A program made the position numbers and the translations under genes. Below the pieces are notes generated by a model. It was given only the letters and a program-made list of their open reading frames with translations. It was not told the origin of the DNA and made no database searches. From Streptomyces sp. A0958 (GTDB lineage Bacteria > Actinomycetota > Actinomycetes > Streptomycetales > Streptomycetaceae): DNA of 64,000 nucleotides. Numbering within the stretch: the first letter of the stretch is position 1; every line of letters starts with the position of its first letter. Positions 42,789 to 51,566 of this stretch are shown in pieces. The stretch covers positions 43,369 through 107,368 of the forward strand of contig NZ_SSBK01000024.1 of the NCBI RefSeq assembly GCF_004795035.1. The letters are read 5' to 3'.

Positions 42789-42816
42789 TGGTCTAGACCT
42801 TGACAGGTCCAGACCA
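42789..42816 (+). promoter_or_regulatory. Dual DasR boxes, second chitinase promoter
   Basis: The same TGGTCTAGACCT, TTGACA and AGGTCCAGACCA arrangement as at 41644, base for base identical across 28 bases, 76 bases before the ATG. Confidence 0.92.
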
Positions 42817-42891
42817 AGCGCGCTTGAGTGACGGGAACCCCCCACAGCGGTGCACCGGGTCAGCGATGCGCCGCGCCGAAGGAGTGTGCAG

Positions 42892-43788
42892 ATGTTCCGA
42901 CGTGTCATGGGCCTGCTCGCCGCGCTGGGCGTGGTCGTCGCAGGGCTCGTCGTACTCCCCGCCACGACCGCGTCGGCCGCCGACTGCGCGGCCGCCTGGA
43001 ACGCCTCGTCCGTCTACACGGGCGGCGGCTCCGCCTCGTACAACGGGCACAACTGGACCGCCAAGTGGTGGACGCAGAACGAGACCCCCGGCAGCTCCGA
43101 CGTCTGGGCCGACCAGGGCGCCTGCGGAAGCGGCGGCGGCACGGACCCGGGCGACCCCGGCTCCTCCTCCGGCTTCGTCGTCAGTGAGGCCCAGTTCAAC
43201 CAGATGTTCCCCGGCCGCAACTCCTTCTACACCTACAGCGGGCTGGTCGCCGCCCTGGACGCCTACCCGGGCTTCGCCAACACGGGCAGCGACACCGTCA
43301 AGAAGCAGGAGGCCGCGGCCTTCCTCGCCAACGTCAGCCACGAGACCGGCGGCCTCGTGTACATCGTCGAGCAGAACACCGCCAACTACCCGCACTACTG
43401 CGACAGCGGCCAGCCCTACGGCTGTCCGGCGGGCCAGGCCGCGTACTACGGGCGCGGCCCGATCCAGCTCAGCTGGAACTTCAACTACAAGGCCGCGGGC
43501 GACGCGCTCGGCATCGACCTGCTGGGCAACCCCTACCTGGTCGAGCAGGACGCCGCCGTGGCCTGGAAGACCGGCCTCTGGTACTGGAACACCCAGAACG
43601 GCCCCGGCACCATGACGGCCCACAACGCCATCGTGAACGGCGCGGGTTTCGGTGAGACGATCCGCTCCATCAACGGCTCGATCGAGTGCAACGGCGGCAA
43701 CCCCGCCCAGGTCCAGAGCCGCATCGACAAGTACCAGGCGTTCGTGCAGATCCTCGGCGCCACGCCCGGCTCCAACCTCAGTTGCTGA
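42892..43788 (+). CDS. Secreted GH19 chitinase with CBM5/12 domain
   Basis: A 298-residue secreted chitinase. Signal peptide MFRRVMGLLAALGVVVAGLV, chitin-binding module (CAAAWNASSVYTGGG, NWTAKWWTQNETPG), short Gly/Asp/Pro/Ser linker (GSGGGTDPGDPGSSS), then a class IV-like GH19 domain with the catalytic Glu in NVSHETGGLVYIVEQN. It cuts chitin chains outside the cell with inversion. ATG 42892 follows AAGGAG. About 70 percent similar to its neighbour, so the pair arose by tandem duplication. Confidence 0.95.
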   Translation: MFRRVMGLLAALGVVVAGLVVLPATTASAADCAAAWNASSVYTGGGSASYNGHNWTAKWWTQNETPGSSDVWADQGACGSGGGTDPGDPGSSSGFVVSEAQFNQMFPGRNSFYTYSGLVAALDAYPGFANTGSDTVKKQEAAAFLANVSHETGGLVYIVEQNTANYPHYCDSGQPYGCPAGQAAYYGRGPIQLSWNFNYKAAGDALGIDLLGNPYLVEQDAAVAWKTGLWYWNTQNGPGTMTAHNAIVNGAGFGETIRSINGSIECNGGNPAQVQSRIDKYQAFVQILGATPGSNLSC

Positions 43789-43805
43789 TCCACGAATTCA
43801 CACGT

Positions 43806-43847
43806 GTGGGGGACGCCTCCGGCCGCGCGGCCGGAGGCGTCCCCCAC
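43806..43847 (+). terminator. Terminator after second chitinase
   Basis: A perfect 42-base palindrome (GTGGGGGACGCCTCCGGCCG arm) 17 bases after the stop. Confidence 0.9.
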
Positions 43848-43924
43848 CTCGTTGTCAGTGGTGGCCTCTAACGTCGAAATCGTCGGGACCGCAGGCGGTC
43901 GGCGCACGAGGGAGAGGCACCACG

Positions 43925-45067
43925 ATGGAGTTCCGGATCGAACGCGGCGAGCTGACGGACGCCGTCGCCTGGGCCGCTCGCGTGCTGCCCACCAGATCGC
44001 CCGTGCCCGTCCTGGGCGGTCTGCTGCTGGAGGCGGCGGACGGCAGGCTGAGCATCTCCGGCCTGGACTACGAGGCGTCCGCCCGTATCGAGGTGGCGGC
44101 GCGGACCGAACGGCCCGGGAAGGTCCTGGTCATGGGCCGCCGCCTGCTCGATGTGTGCAAGGTGCTGCCCGAGGGGGCGGTGGAGTGCGCGGTCGAGGGG
44201 TCGCGGTTCACGGTGACGGGCGGCGGCGCCGGATTCGGCCTGTCGGTCCTGCCGTTGGACGACTACCCGGCGCTGCCGCCGCTGCCCGATGTCCTCGGCG
44301 CGGTGGACGGGCAGGAGTTCGCGGCGGCCGTCGCCGATGTGTCGGTTGCCGCAGGCCGGGACGACACCCTGCCCACACTCACCGGCATCAGGCTCGGGCT
44401 CGACGGCGAGCGGATGACCCTCGCGGCCACGGACCGCTACCGCTTCGCGGTCCGTAAGCTCGACTGGCTCCCCGCGGAGCGCGGCGTCACGGCCGACGTC
44501 GTCGTCTCGGCCCGCCGGCTCAGCGAGATCGCCCGCTCCGTCGGCGCCCGCCCCGGCCCGGTCCGCCTGGCCCTGGACAACGGCTCGGCGGGTTTCGAGC
44601 GGGAGGGCATGCGTACCACGGTCCGGCTGCTCGACGGCCGGCTCCCGCGCCACGACAAGCTGTTCGTGCTGAACGGCCCGGTCAGGGCGGTGACCGGGCG
44701 CGAGCCGCTGGTCGAGGCCGTGAAGCGGGTCGCGGTGGTGGCGGACGGGGACAGTCCGCTCCAGTTCGCCTTCGCCGCCGGCTCCGTTCTGCTCCAGGCG
44801 GGATACGAGGACGACGTGGCCTCCCAGCGCCTGCCCGCCGAGCTCGCGGGCGCCGACGAGATCACGGTGGCGTTCAACCCCTCGTACCTGACGGACGCGC
44901 TGGCCTCGTTCGACAGCCCGGTCGTCCGGTTCCAGCTCATGGGCCGGGGCCAGCGCGCCATGATCACCGGACACCGGGACCACGAGGACGCGGTGGCCGC
45001 GGCGGACGGGGCGGGGGACACGGCCCACCAGCACCTGCTCATGTCGGTCAAGCCGCTGGTCCAGTGA
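43925..45067 (+). CDS. DNA polymerase III beta clamp paralogue
   Basis: A 380-residue sliding-clamp homologue with three repeated domains (MEFRIERGELTDAVAWAARV; RPGKVLVMGRRLLDVCKVLP; TLPTLTGIRLGLDGERMTLAATDRYRFAVR; AFNPSYLTDALASF). The C-terminus ends MSVKPLVQ after a variable stretch (DHEDAVAAADGAGDTAHQ), close to the LMPVR-type end of dnaN. It is not at the usual dnaA-dnaN locus, so it is probably an extra clamp used for repair or special replication, or a paralogue that binds other partners. ATG 43925. Convergent with the kinase gene. Confidence 0.85.
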   Translation: MEFRIERGELTDAVAWAARVLPTRSPVPVLGGLLLEAADGRLSISGLDYEASARIEVAARTERPGKVLVMGRRLLDVCKVLPEGAVECAVEGSRFTVTGGGAGFGLSVLPLDDYPALPPLPDVLGAVDGQEFAAAVADVSVAAGRDDTLPTLTGIRLGLDGERMTLAATDRYRFAVRKLDWLPAERGVTADVVVSARRLSEIARSVGARPGPVRLALDNGSAGFEREGMRTTVRLLDGRLPRHDKLFVLNGPVRAVTGREPLVEAVKRVAVVADGDSPLQFAFAAGSVLLQAGYEDDVASQRLPAELAGADEITVAFNPSYLTDALASFDSPVVRFQLMGRGQRAMITGHRDHEDAVAAADGAGDTAHQHLLMSVKPLVQ

Positions 45068-45111
45068 GGACGGACGCGGCGCCGGGCCCGCCGCCCGCCC
45101 GGCCCGGCCTT

Positions 45112-45217
45112 GGTCACGCGGCCGAGTGCGGTCCGTCAGCCGGACTTCGTGGCCCGCCGGCCGCCTGCCCCGGCTTCGGTCACGCGGCTGAGTGCGGTCC
45201 GTCAGCCGGACTTCGTG
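45112..45217. repeat. 66-bp spaced duplication at convergent gene ends
   Basis: A segment of about 40 bases (GGTCACGCGGCCGAGTGCGG and onward through CAGCCGGACTTCGTG) occurs at 45112 and again at 45178 with one changed base. The second copy encodes the last codons of the minus-strand kinase. Confidence 0.85.
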
Positions 45218-47610
45218 TACGTGAGCTTCTCGCCGCTGGATGTGTTCTCGCGGCTGAGCGTGCCGTCCGGGAGCAGGGTGAGGGTGGTCGGGCTGCCGGG
45301 GGTGCAGGACGCCATGGGCTCGCCCTCCGTCACGGTGGACGGACCGATCTCCACCGTCTCGCCCTCGGCGGCCTCGGCCGTCAGCGGCGCCTCGAAGACG
45401 CAGCGGTAGGTGCCGCCCGTGGCCAGCGGGCCCTCGGCGGTCAGGGTGAGGACGGTGTCGCCCACCTCGCCCTGCCGGATGACGAGTTCACGGGTGGAGT
45501 GGCCGGTGGCGTTGTCGATGCTGCCGGACCAGGACCCGAGGTAGCCCTCGGGGACGCCGCCCTCCTCGCCGTTCTGCCCGTCGTCGCTGGGCGAGGGGTC
45601 GGGGGAGCCGTCCGGGGAGGGGGAGCTGACGACGTCCTCGGTCGGGGACGGGCCGGTGGAGTGGGTGGGGTTTGCCGTGGGCGTCCCGCCCTTGTCGTTC
45701 ATGAGCGCGTAGACGGAGCCCCCGGCCCCTATCGCGACCAGCACGGCGACGACGACCAGGGCGATGGTCGAACCGCGGCTGCGGCGGCCGGGTTCCGGAG
45801 CGGGGGCCGGGTGCGGGGCGCCGACCGGGTAGCCGGGACCGTACGGGGGAGTCGCGCCGAGACCGGGCTGCTGCGGGTACCCGTAGGGATAGCCCTGACC
45901 CGGGGCCGGCTGCTGCGGAGAGCCGTAGCCCGGGGCCGGGTTGGGCTGCTGGGGGTGGCCGTAGCCCGGGGCCTGGTGGGGCTGCTGGGGGTGGCCGTAG
46001 CCCGGGGCGGGCTGCGGCTGCTGGGGGTGGCCGTAGCCCGGGGCCTGGTGGGGCTGCTGGGGGTGGCCGTAGCCCGGGGCGGGCTGCGGCTGGGCCGGCT
46101 GGTGCGGGTAGCCATAGCCGGGGGCCGGCGTCATGGCCGGGGGCGGCCCGGTCGGTGGCGGAGCGGCGGGACCGGGTGCGGGTGCGGCGATCGCGGTGGG
46201 GAGCGCGTGGACGGACGCGGGCGGCGCCCCCGAGGGCTCGGCGGGCGGCACGGGAAGCACCGCGGTGGGCGACTCGGGCGGGGACCCGGGCGCGGGCTCG
46301 GGCGGGGTGCCGGCCGCCGCTCCGGCCGGGGCCGACTTGGTCAGGGGCACCGCGTCCTGCGGCCCGGCGGCCTGTGGCCCGGTGGCCTGTGGCCCGGCGT
46401 CTCGTGGCCCGGCGTCTCGTGGCACCGAGTCCTGCGGCCCCTCGGCCCGCGGCCCCGAGTCCCGCGGCCCCGAGTCCCGTGGCTCGACATCCTGTGGCCG
46501 CGCGTCCGCCGGCCCGCCGCTTCCCGGTCCCGCGTCCGCCGGCCCGCCGCTTCCCGGTCCCGCGTCCGCCGGCCCGCCGCTTCCCGGTCCCGCGTCGGCC
46601 AGCTCGCCGCTTCCCGGTCCCGCGCCGTCCGGTCCCGCGTCGGCCGGTCCCGCCCCGGCCGGGACCGCGTCCTCCGGGTCCTCCGAGTCGAGCAGTTCCA
46701 CGGCGTGGCGGCCGAGTTGGGCGATGAGCGCGCCCGGCAGCCAGGGCTCCGCGCTGTTGTCGCCGTCCGCCAGCAGGGCAAGGATGTCGTCCGTGGAAGG
46801 CCGGGCCTCCGGGTCCTTGTGGAGGCAGCCCCGGATCAGGTCGTCGAGGCCGGCCGTCACCCCGGTCAGGTCGGGGTCTTCCTGCGCGATGCGGAACAGC
46901 AGGGCGTGCATCTCGTTGGCAGCCGCGCCGAAGGGAAGCCGCCCGGTCGAGGCGTACGTCAGCACCGAGCCCAGGCAGAACACGTCGCTCGCCGCGCTCA
47001 CGCGCTCGCCCCGCACCTGCTCGGGCGACATGAAGCCGGGCGAGCCGACCAGTGCGCCGGTGCGGGTGAGACCGCCGTCGGTGACGGTGTCCAGGGCTCT
47101 GGCTATCCCGAAGTCGATGACGCGCGGACCGTCGATCGTGAGGAGGATGTTGGACGGTTTCAGGTCGCGGTGGATGAGGCCGGCCGTGTGGATGGCCTTC
47201 AGGGCGTGCGCGAGACCGGCGCCCAGGATGCGGACGGACCGTTCCGGCAGGGGGCCGTACGTGCCGGGGGCGGGCCCGGACGAGGTGCCCGGACGGCCCG
47301 AGACGGTGGCGTGGAGGGAGGGGCCCGCGACATAGCCGGTGGCGACCCACGGCACGTCGGCCTCGGTGTCGGCGTCCAGCACGGGCGCGGTCCAGGTCGA
47401 GCCCACCCGGCGTGCGGCCCGTACCTCCTGCCGGAACCGGTCGCGGAATTCCTGCTGGGCGGCGAGTTCCTCGCGTACGAGCTTGAGCGCGACCGTACGG
47501 CCGCGGTCGGAGCGGGCCAGATACACCTGGCCCATGCCGCCGGCGCCGAGGCGCCCCAGCAAGCGGTAGGCGCCGATGCGCTGTGGGTCGGTGGACCCGA
47601 GCTTCTCCAT
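45202..47610 (-). CDS. PASTA-less Ser/Thr protein kinase, membrane spanning
   Basis: An 802-residue Hanks-type kinase. Kinase domain at residues 12-275: G-loop LLGRLGAGGMGQVYLA, VALKLV, catalytic HRDLKPSNILL, DFGIA and GSPGFMSPEQVRG. Then a Gly/Pro/Ala/Asp region with four GPGSGGPADA units and a Pro/Gln/Tyr region with about five APGYGHPQQP units. One helix (STIALVVVAVLVAIGAGG) precedes a 160-residue outer domain with SWSGSIDNATGHSTRELV, a lipocalin-like beta fold found in other Streptomyces kinases. It probably links an outside signal to protein phosphorylation. ATG follows GGGGGAGG. The final codons lie in a duplicated segment. Confidence 0.93.
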   Translation of the reverse strand: MEKLGSTDPQRIGAYRLLGRLGAGGMGQVYLARSDRGRTVALKLVREELAAQQEFRDRFRQEVRAARRVGSTWTAPVLDADTEADVPWVATGYVAGPSLHATVSGRPGTSSGPAPGTYGPLPERSVRILGAGLAHALKAIHTAGLIHRDLKPSNILLTIDGPRVIDFGIARALDTVTDGGLTRTGALVGSPGFMSPEQVRGERVSAASDVFCLGSVLTYASTGRLPFGAAANEMHALLFRIAQEDPDLTGVTAGLDDLIRGCLHKDPEARPSTDDILALLADGDNSAEPWLPGALIAQLGRHAVELLDSEDPEDAVPAGAGPADAGPDGAGPGSGELADAGPGSGGPADAGPGSGGPADAGPGSGGPADARPQDVEPRDSGPRDSGPRAEGPQDSVPRDAGPRDAGPQATGPQAAGPQDAVPLTKSAPAGAAAGTPPEPAPGSPPESPTAVLPVPPAEPSGAPPASVHALPTAIAAPAPGPAAPPPTGPPPAMTPAPGYGYPHQPAQPQPAPGYGHPQQPHQAPGYGHPQQPQPAPGYGHPQQPHQAPGYGHPQQPNPAPGYGSPQQPAPGQGYPYGYPQQPGLGATPPYGPGYPVGAPHPAPAPEPGRRSRGSTIALVVVAVLVAIGAGGSVYALMNDKGGTPTANPTHSTGPSPTEDVVSSPSPDGSPDPSPSDDGQNGEEGGVPEGYLGSWSGSIDNATGHSTRELVIRQGEVGDTVLTLTAEGPLATGGTYRCVFEAPLTAEAAEGETVEIGPSTVTEGEPMASCTPGSPTTLTLLPDGTLSRENTSSGEKLTYTKSG

Positions 47611-47753
47611 GGTGTGCGGCCTCCCCCGTACGACAACACGCCGGACGGGGACGAGAATAGCGGCGTGGTTCGCCGTGTCGCGGCCCCTCCGGGGCTCCGG
47701 GCCGGTCCGGCACCGGTCTAAGGTGACCCGGAACCGAACCGGGGAGGGGCGCC

Positions 47754-48458
47754 ATGTGCGCGAGCGGAGCCGTCACGCGCAGCACCCTGCGGCAGCAGAT
47801 CGCGGACGCGCTGCGTGACGAGGTGCTCGCCGGGCGTCTGCTGCCGGGGCGGGAGTTCACCGTCAAGCAGATCGCCGAGCAGTACGGGGTCTCCGCGACG
47901 CCCGTCCGCGAGGCGCTGTTCGACCTGTCGGCGCAGGGGCTCCTCGAATCCGACCAGCACCGCGGGTTCCGGGTGCACCAGTTCTCCGTCGCGGACTACC
48001 GGGCGATGGTGGGGGCCAGGGCCCTGGTCATGGACGCGGTCATCCGGGACGTCTTCCACGAGCCGGCCCCGGCGCAGCAGGCGGCCTACCGGGACGCGCT
48101 CGTCTCCGTACGCCGCCGTGCCGAGGAGGCGGCCCGCGCGGCGCGCTGCGGGGACCTGGACATCCTCATCGGCTACGACCTGCGCTTCTGGCGGGAGTTG
48201 GGCGGGCTCGTCGGCAACGCCTACATCAGCGACTTCCTGCACCGGCTGCGCGTCCAGGCATGGGTGTTCGCCGTGCCGTACCTGCGTGGTGACGCCGATG
48301 TACGGGACTGGCTGTGGAACGGCCACGCGGAGCTCGTCGCCGCGATCACGCACCGGGACCGCGAGGCCCTGCGCGCGGCGATCGGCGACTACAACAGCCA
48401 TGCGCTGAGCTGGGCCGACCGGCTGGCCGATCCCCCGACCGCCCCGGGACGCCCCTGA
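47754..48458 (+). CDS. GntR/FadR-type transcriptional regulator
   Basis: A 234-residue regulator with an N-terminal winged HTH (STLRQQIADALRDEVLAGRL, VKQIAEQYGVSATPVREALF) and an all-helical FCD ligand domain (YRAMVGARALVMDAVIRDVF; His/Asp metal residues near HAELVAAITHRD). FCD proteins bind small carboxylic acids or metal. ATG 47754 follows GGGGAGGGG; divergent from the kinase gene across 143 bases that hold both promoters. Confidence 0.9.
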   Translation: MCASGAVTRSTLRQQIADALRDEVLAGRLLPGREFTVKQIAEQYGVSATPVREALFDLSAQGLLESDQHRGFRVHQFSVADYRAMVGARALVMDAVIRDVFHEPAPAQQAAYRDALVSVRRRAEEAARAARCGDLDILIGYDLRFWRELGGLVGNAYISDFLHRLRVQAWVFAVPYLRGDADVRDWLWNGHAELVAAITHRDREALRAAIGDYNSHALSWADRLADPPTAPGRP

Positions 48459-48581
48459 CCCCGGCCGGCCCCGCCCCGCCCCGCCGCCCACCGCGTACCT
48501 GGGGGCGGCCACTGTGCGTGGGGTGCCGCCCGCATTACGCTGTCCCGACCACCGCACGCCCCCGTTGGAGAGCGAGACTTC

Positions 48582-49229
48582 GTGGCCTGTGACCTGTGGC
48601 TGGTCCCCCTCGTCGATGTGCTGTGCCACAGCCCCGACAACCCCTTCGCCGAAGAGATAGCCGTCTACGACAAGGCCCTGGGCGAAGCGGGACTGCCGCC
48701 CGTCCCCGTCTACGCCTACATGCCGGGGCTGACCGGCGACGTGGCTCCGGTCGCGGGCTTCGACTACGACGCGCTGCACTTCCTGCGCCGCGCCTATCTG
48801 CTCCAGCTCAGCGGCCTCGCCGTCACCCCGGTCGACGCGCTGGGCGGGGACTACGAGCAGCTGCTGGAGATGTTCGAGCCGACGGCCCGGCAGTCGCACC
48901 TGGTGTGGCACTACGACCACGCGGGGGCGTACGTGCCCCTCGACTTCCCCGCCCCGGTCTCCACCGACGACCTCCTGGAGGCCGGCGGGCCGCTCGGCTC
49001 GGCGCACGGGCTGCTGCGGGAGCTGGAGTTCGTCGCCCCGGCCATCGGCATCGACCCGGCGAACCCGCCGGCCGCGCCGCTGCCGCCCGCCGCGCCCACC
49101 GAGCTGGACGAGCCGGCGAGCGTCCCGTACGACGACAACCCCTTCGCCCGGGAACGCCACGTCTGGCTCGGCCTGCACGCCGCGGTCACCCGCAGCCTCG
49201 CCCAGGGATCGATGATCGTCTTCAGCTGA
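48582..49229 (+). CDS. Conserved Streptomyces protein of unknown function
   Basis: I do not recognise a domain. 215 residues, no signal or membrane segment, acidic. Blocks look conserved-like (LWLVPLVDVLCHSPDNPFAE, VYAYMPGLTGDVAPVAGF, VWHYDHAGAYVPLDF, PYDDNPFARERHVWLG). GTG 48582 with GGAG upstream. Follows the GntR gene after 123 bases; could be its target. Confidence 0.72.
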   Translation: MACDLWLVPLVDVLCHSPDNPFAEEIAVYDKALGEAGLPPVPVYAYMPGLTGDVAPVAGFDYDALHFLRRAYLLQLSGLAVTPVDALGGDYEQLLEMFEPTARQSHLVWHYDHAGAYVPLDFPAPVSTDDLLEAGGPLGSAHGLLRELEFVAPAIGIDPANPPAAPLPPAAPTELDEPASVPYDDNPFARERHVWLGLHAAVTRSLAQGSMIVFS

Positions 49230-49275
49230 CGCGGCCCGGCGCCACCGCCGGGGCCCCCGTACTGCCCGGAACCGG

Positions 49276-50076
49276 TCAGCGCGGGGACTCCGGCGGCCGC
49301 TGCCGCGGCATGTTCGGCCGGCCCATCGACTGGAGCGGGAAGCGGCCGGGCGCCGTCCCCTGCTCCGGGCGCCCGCTCCCCGAACTGCCGGTGACCAGCG
49401 CCTGCATCCCCATCGGCGCGGGCCCGGCCCGGAACTCCACCATCCAGTCGGCGGTCTCCGAGCGCACGAGCTCCGTGATGTCCTCGGAGAAGCGCCGCAG
49501 CACCCCCAGGCACCGCTCGGTCGCCTCGCTCGCCGTGCCCTCGGTCGGGCCGAGCACCTCCCGTACGCACTCCGACGACCAGTCGAACCGGAGCACCTGG
49601 AGCCGCCGCTGCACCGCCTGCGCGGTCGCGAGATTCCTTATCCAGCCCGAGGTGAGGCCGAAGTACCGGTCGCACGCCATGCACGCGGCACCCAGCAGCA
49701 GCGACAGATACCCCCAGCCGGCCGCGTCGTGCAGCGCGCCCGCCAGGTCGAGCAGGGGCAGGGCGGCGCCCGCGACCACCCCGGCCGCGGTCCCCATCCG
49801 CAGCGCCCTGGCCGTGCGCCGCTTCCACAGCCGGTCGTTCAGATACCAGTCTGCGGTGCGCAGGGCGTCCGCCTCCGCCCACCGGTACAGCTCGTCCAGC
49901 CGCTGGGACGGTTCGCCCCAGTCGCCCAGCGGGAACGGCTCCCCGGTCAGGTCACGGCCTCGATCGCCGCGGCCCTCGGCGCCGGAGCCCGTACCGGAGG
50001 GAGCGGCCGCACCCGCCGGACCGGGCGTGCCGGACTTGCGGGGCGGCACTTCGGGCTGCATCTCCGGCTGACTCAC
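49276..50076 (-). CDS. SLATT-domain membrane protein
   Basis: About 266 residues. Pro-rich N-terminus, then ELYRWAEADALRTADWYLND, two membrane helices (GTAAGVVAGAALPLLDLAG and WGYLSLLLGAACMACDRYFG) and a conserved helical part (VQRRLQVLRFDWSSE). This is the two-helix SLATT arrangement seen in effectors of nucleotide-signalling defence systems. Here no nucleotide cyclase, SMODS or TIR gene is adjacent, so a housekeeping role is equally possible. GTG 50076 is chosen for its GAGGAG; longer starts reach 50205. Confidence 0.72.
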   Translation of the reverse strand: MSQPEMQPEVPPRKSGTPGPAGAAAPSGTGSGAEGRGDRGRDLTGEPFPLGDWGEPSQRLDELYRWAEADALRTADWYLNDRLWKRRTARALRMGTAAGVVAGAALPLLDLAGALHDAAGWGYLSLLLGAACMACDRYFGLTSGWIRNLATAQAVQRRLQVLRFDWSSECVREVLGPTEGTASEATERCLGVLRRFSEDITELVRSETADWMVEFRAGPAPMGMQALVTGSSGSGRPEQGTAPGRFPLQSMGRPNMPRQRPPESPR

Positions 50077-50450
50077 CGGGGTACTCCTCTGCATGCTGCG
50101 TGGCGACGCGTGCTCTCGACCGCGTACTCGACGACGGGGCGGATCTCTGCTCCCCAGCTGCTCCATGCCCCTGGACGCGACGGGCAGTCCCCCATGCGTA
50201 ACCATGCGTGACGGGAGGTGTGCGCGTGCGTTCCGGGACGCATGCCCTTCCTACCGCCGAATGGTGGGCCGCGGGGTCGGAATCGCGGTATTCCCGGGTG
50301 CGTACGGCCTCTGGTCAGGTATAGGAGTCCCGGCACGGCCCTCCCAATCTCACTCGAAAGAGTTGCTCGTCGGCGGGTGGGGCGCGCCGCCCGGCGACCA
50401 CGTAGGCTCGGCGTACCGAAACCTTTGTCGTCGAAATGCCTGGAGTGACC
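50077..50450. other. Intergenic divergent region, SLATT gene / ybaB
   Basis: About 374 bases without a credible gene. It must hold promoters for both directions. A small GCGTTCCGGGACGC inverted repeat lies near 50230. Open frames here do not look protein-like. Confidence 0.5.
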
Positions 50451-50789
50451 GTGATTCCCGGTGGTGGTCAGCCCAATATGCAGCAGCTGCTGCAGCAGGC
50501 CCAGAAGATGCAGCAGGACCTTGCCCAGGCCCAGGAGGAGCTTGCCGGGACCGAGGTCGACGGCCAGGCCGGCGGCGGCCTGGTCAAGGCGACGGTCAAC
50601 GGCTCGGGTGAGCTGCGCGGCCTGGTGATCGACCCGAAGGCGGTGGACCCGGAGGACACCGAAACCCTCGCGGACCTCGTCGTCGCGGCGGTCCAGGCGG
50701 CCAATGAGAACGCCCAGCAGCTCCAGCAGCAGAAGCTCGGCCCGCTGACCCAGGGCCTGGGCGGCGGCATGCCCGGCCTGCCGTTCTGA
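50451..50789 (+). CDS. YbaB/EbfC nucleoid-associated protein
   Basis: A 112-residue DNA-binding protein (MIPGGGQPNMQQLLQQAQKM, GGGLVKATVNGSGELRGLVI, DVDTETLADLVVAAVQAANE-like). Forms tweezer-like dimers on DNA. GTG 50451 is preferred over ATG 50436 because of GGAG at six bases and family length. Forms the conserved ybaB-recR pair linked with recombination repair; recR follows after 79 bases. Confidence 0.93.
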   Translation: MIPGGGQPNMQQLLQQAQKMQQDLAQAQEELAGTEVDGQAGGGLVKATVNGSGELRGLVIDPKAVDPEDTETLADLVVAAVQAANENAQQLQQQKLGPLTQGLGGGMPGLPF

Positions 50790-50868
50790 CCGTCCGCATA
50801 CCCAAGACCGTACGTACCCCCTACGGTACGTACCACGACTCAGCCGGCTCAGTGAGGAAGGCGTTCCG

Positions 50869-51468
50869 TTGTACGAAGGCGTGGTCCAGGACCTCATCGA
50901 CGAACTGGGCAGGCTGCCCGGCGTCGGTCCCAAGAGCGCGCAGCGGATCGCCTTCCACATCCTGCAGGCGGAGCGCACGGATGTGCGGCGCCTGGCCCAT
51001 GCCCTCCTGGAGGTCAAGGACAAGGTCCGCTTCTGTGCGGTCTGCGGCAATGTGGCACAGCAGGAGGAGTGCGGCATCTGCCGCGACCAGCGCCGCGACC
51101 GGTCGGTCATCTGTGTGGTCGAGGAGCCGAAGGACGTCGTCGCGATCGAGCGGACCCGTGAGTTCCGGGGCCGCTACCACGTGCTGGGCGGGGCGATCAG
51201 CCCCATCGAGGGCGTCGGTCCGGACGATCTGCGCATCCGCGAGCTGCTGGCCCGCCTCGCCGACGGCTCCATCACCGAACTGATCCTGGCGACCGACCCC
51301 AACCTGGAGGGCGAGGCCACCGCGACGTACCTGGCGCGAATGGTCAAACCGATGGGCCTGCGCGTCACCCGGCTGGCCAGCGGCCTGCCGGTGGGCGGCG
51401 ATCTGGAGTACGCGGACGAGGTCACCCTCGGCCGCGCCTTCGAGGGGAGGCGACTGCTGGATGTGTGA
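50869..51468 (+). CDS. recR: Recombination mediator RecR
   Basis: A 199-residue protein that with RecF and RecO loads RecA on gapped DNA. Helix-hairpin-helix LIDELGRLPGVGPKSAQRIA, a C4 zinc finger (FCAVCGNVAQQEECGICRD), and the Toprim domain (VVEEPKDVVAIERTREFRGR, ELILATDPNLEGEATATYL) plus C-terminal VGGDLEYADEVTLGRAFEGR. The start is TTG 50869 with GAGGAAGG ahead. Directly after ybaB as in most bacteria. Confidence 0.96.
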   Translation: MYEGVVQDLIDELGRLPGVGPKSAQRIAFHILQAERTDVRRLAHALLEVKDKVRFCAVCGNVAQQEECGICRDQRRDRSVICVVEEPKDVVAIERTREFRGRYHVLGGAISPIEGVGPDDLRIRELLARLADGSITELILATDPNLEGEATATYLARMVKPMGLRVTRLASGLPVGGDLEYADEVTLGRAFEGRRLLDV

Positions 51469-51566
51469 CGCCCGCGTTCCGCTTCCCGACTCTCACCACG
51501 GCTTTACGTTCAGCGCGGTTATCTTCTACTCACCGTCTCCGACCGTGCCCACGGGAGGTCTCCTCG

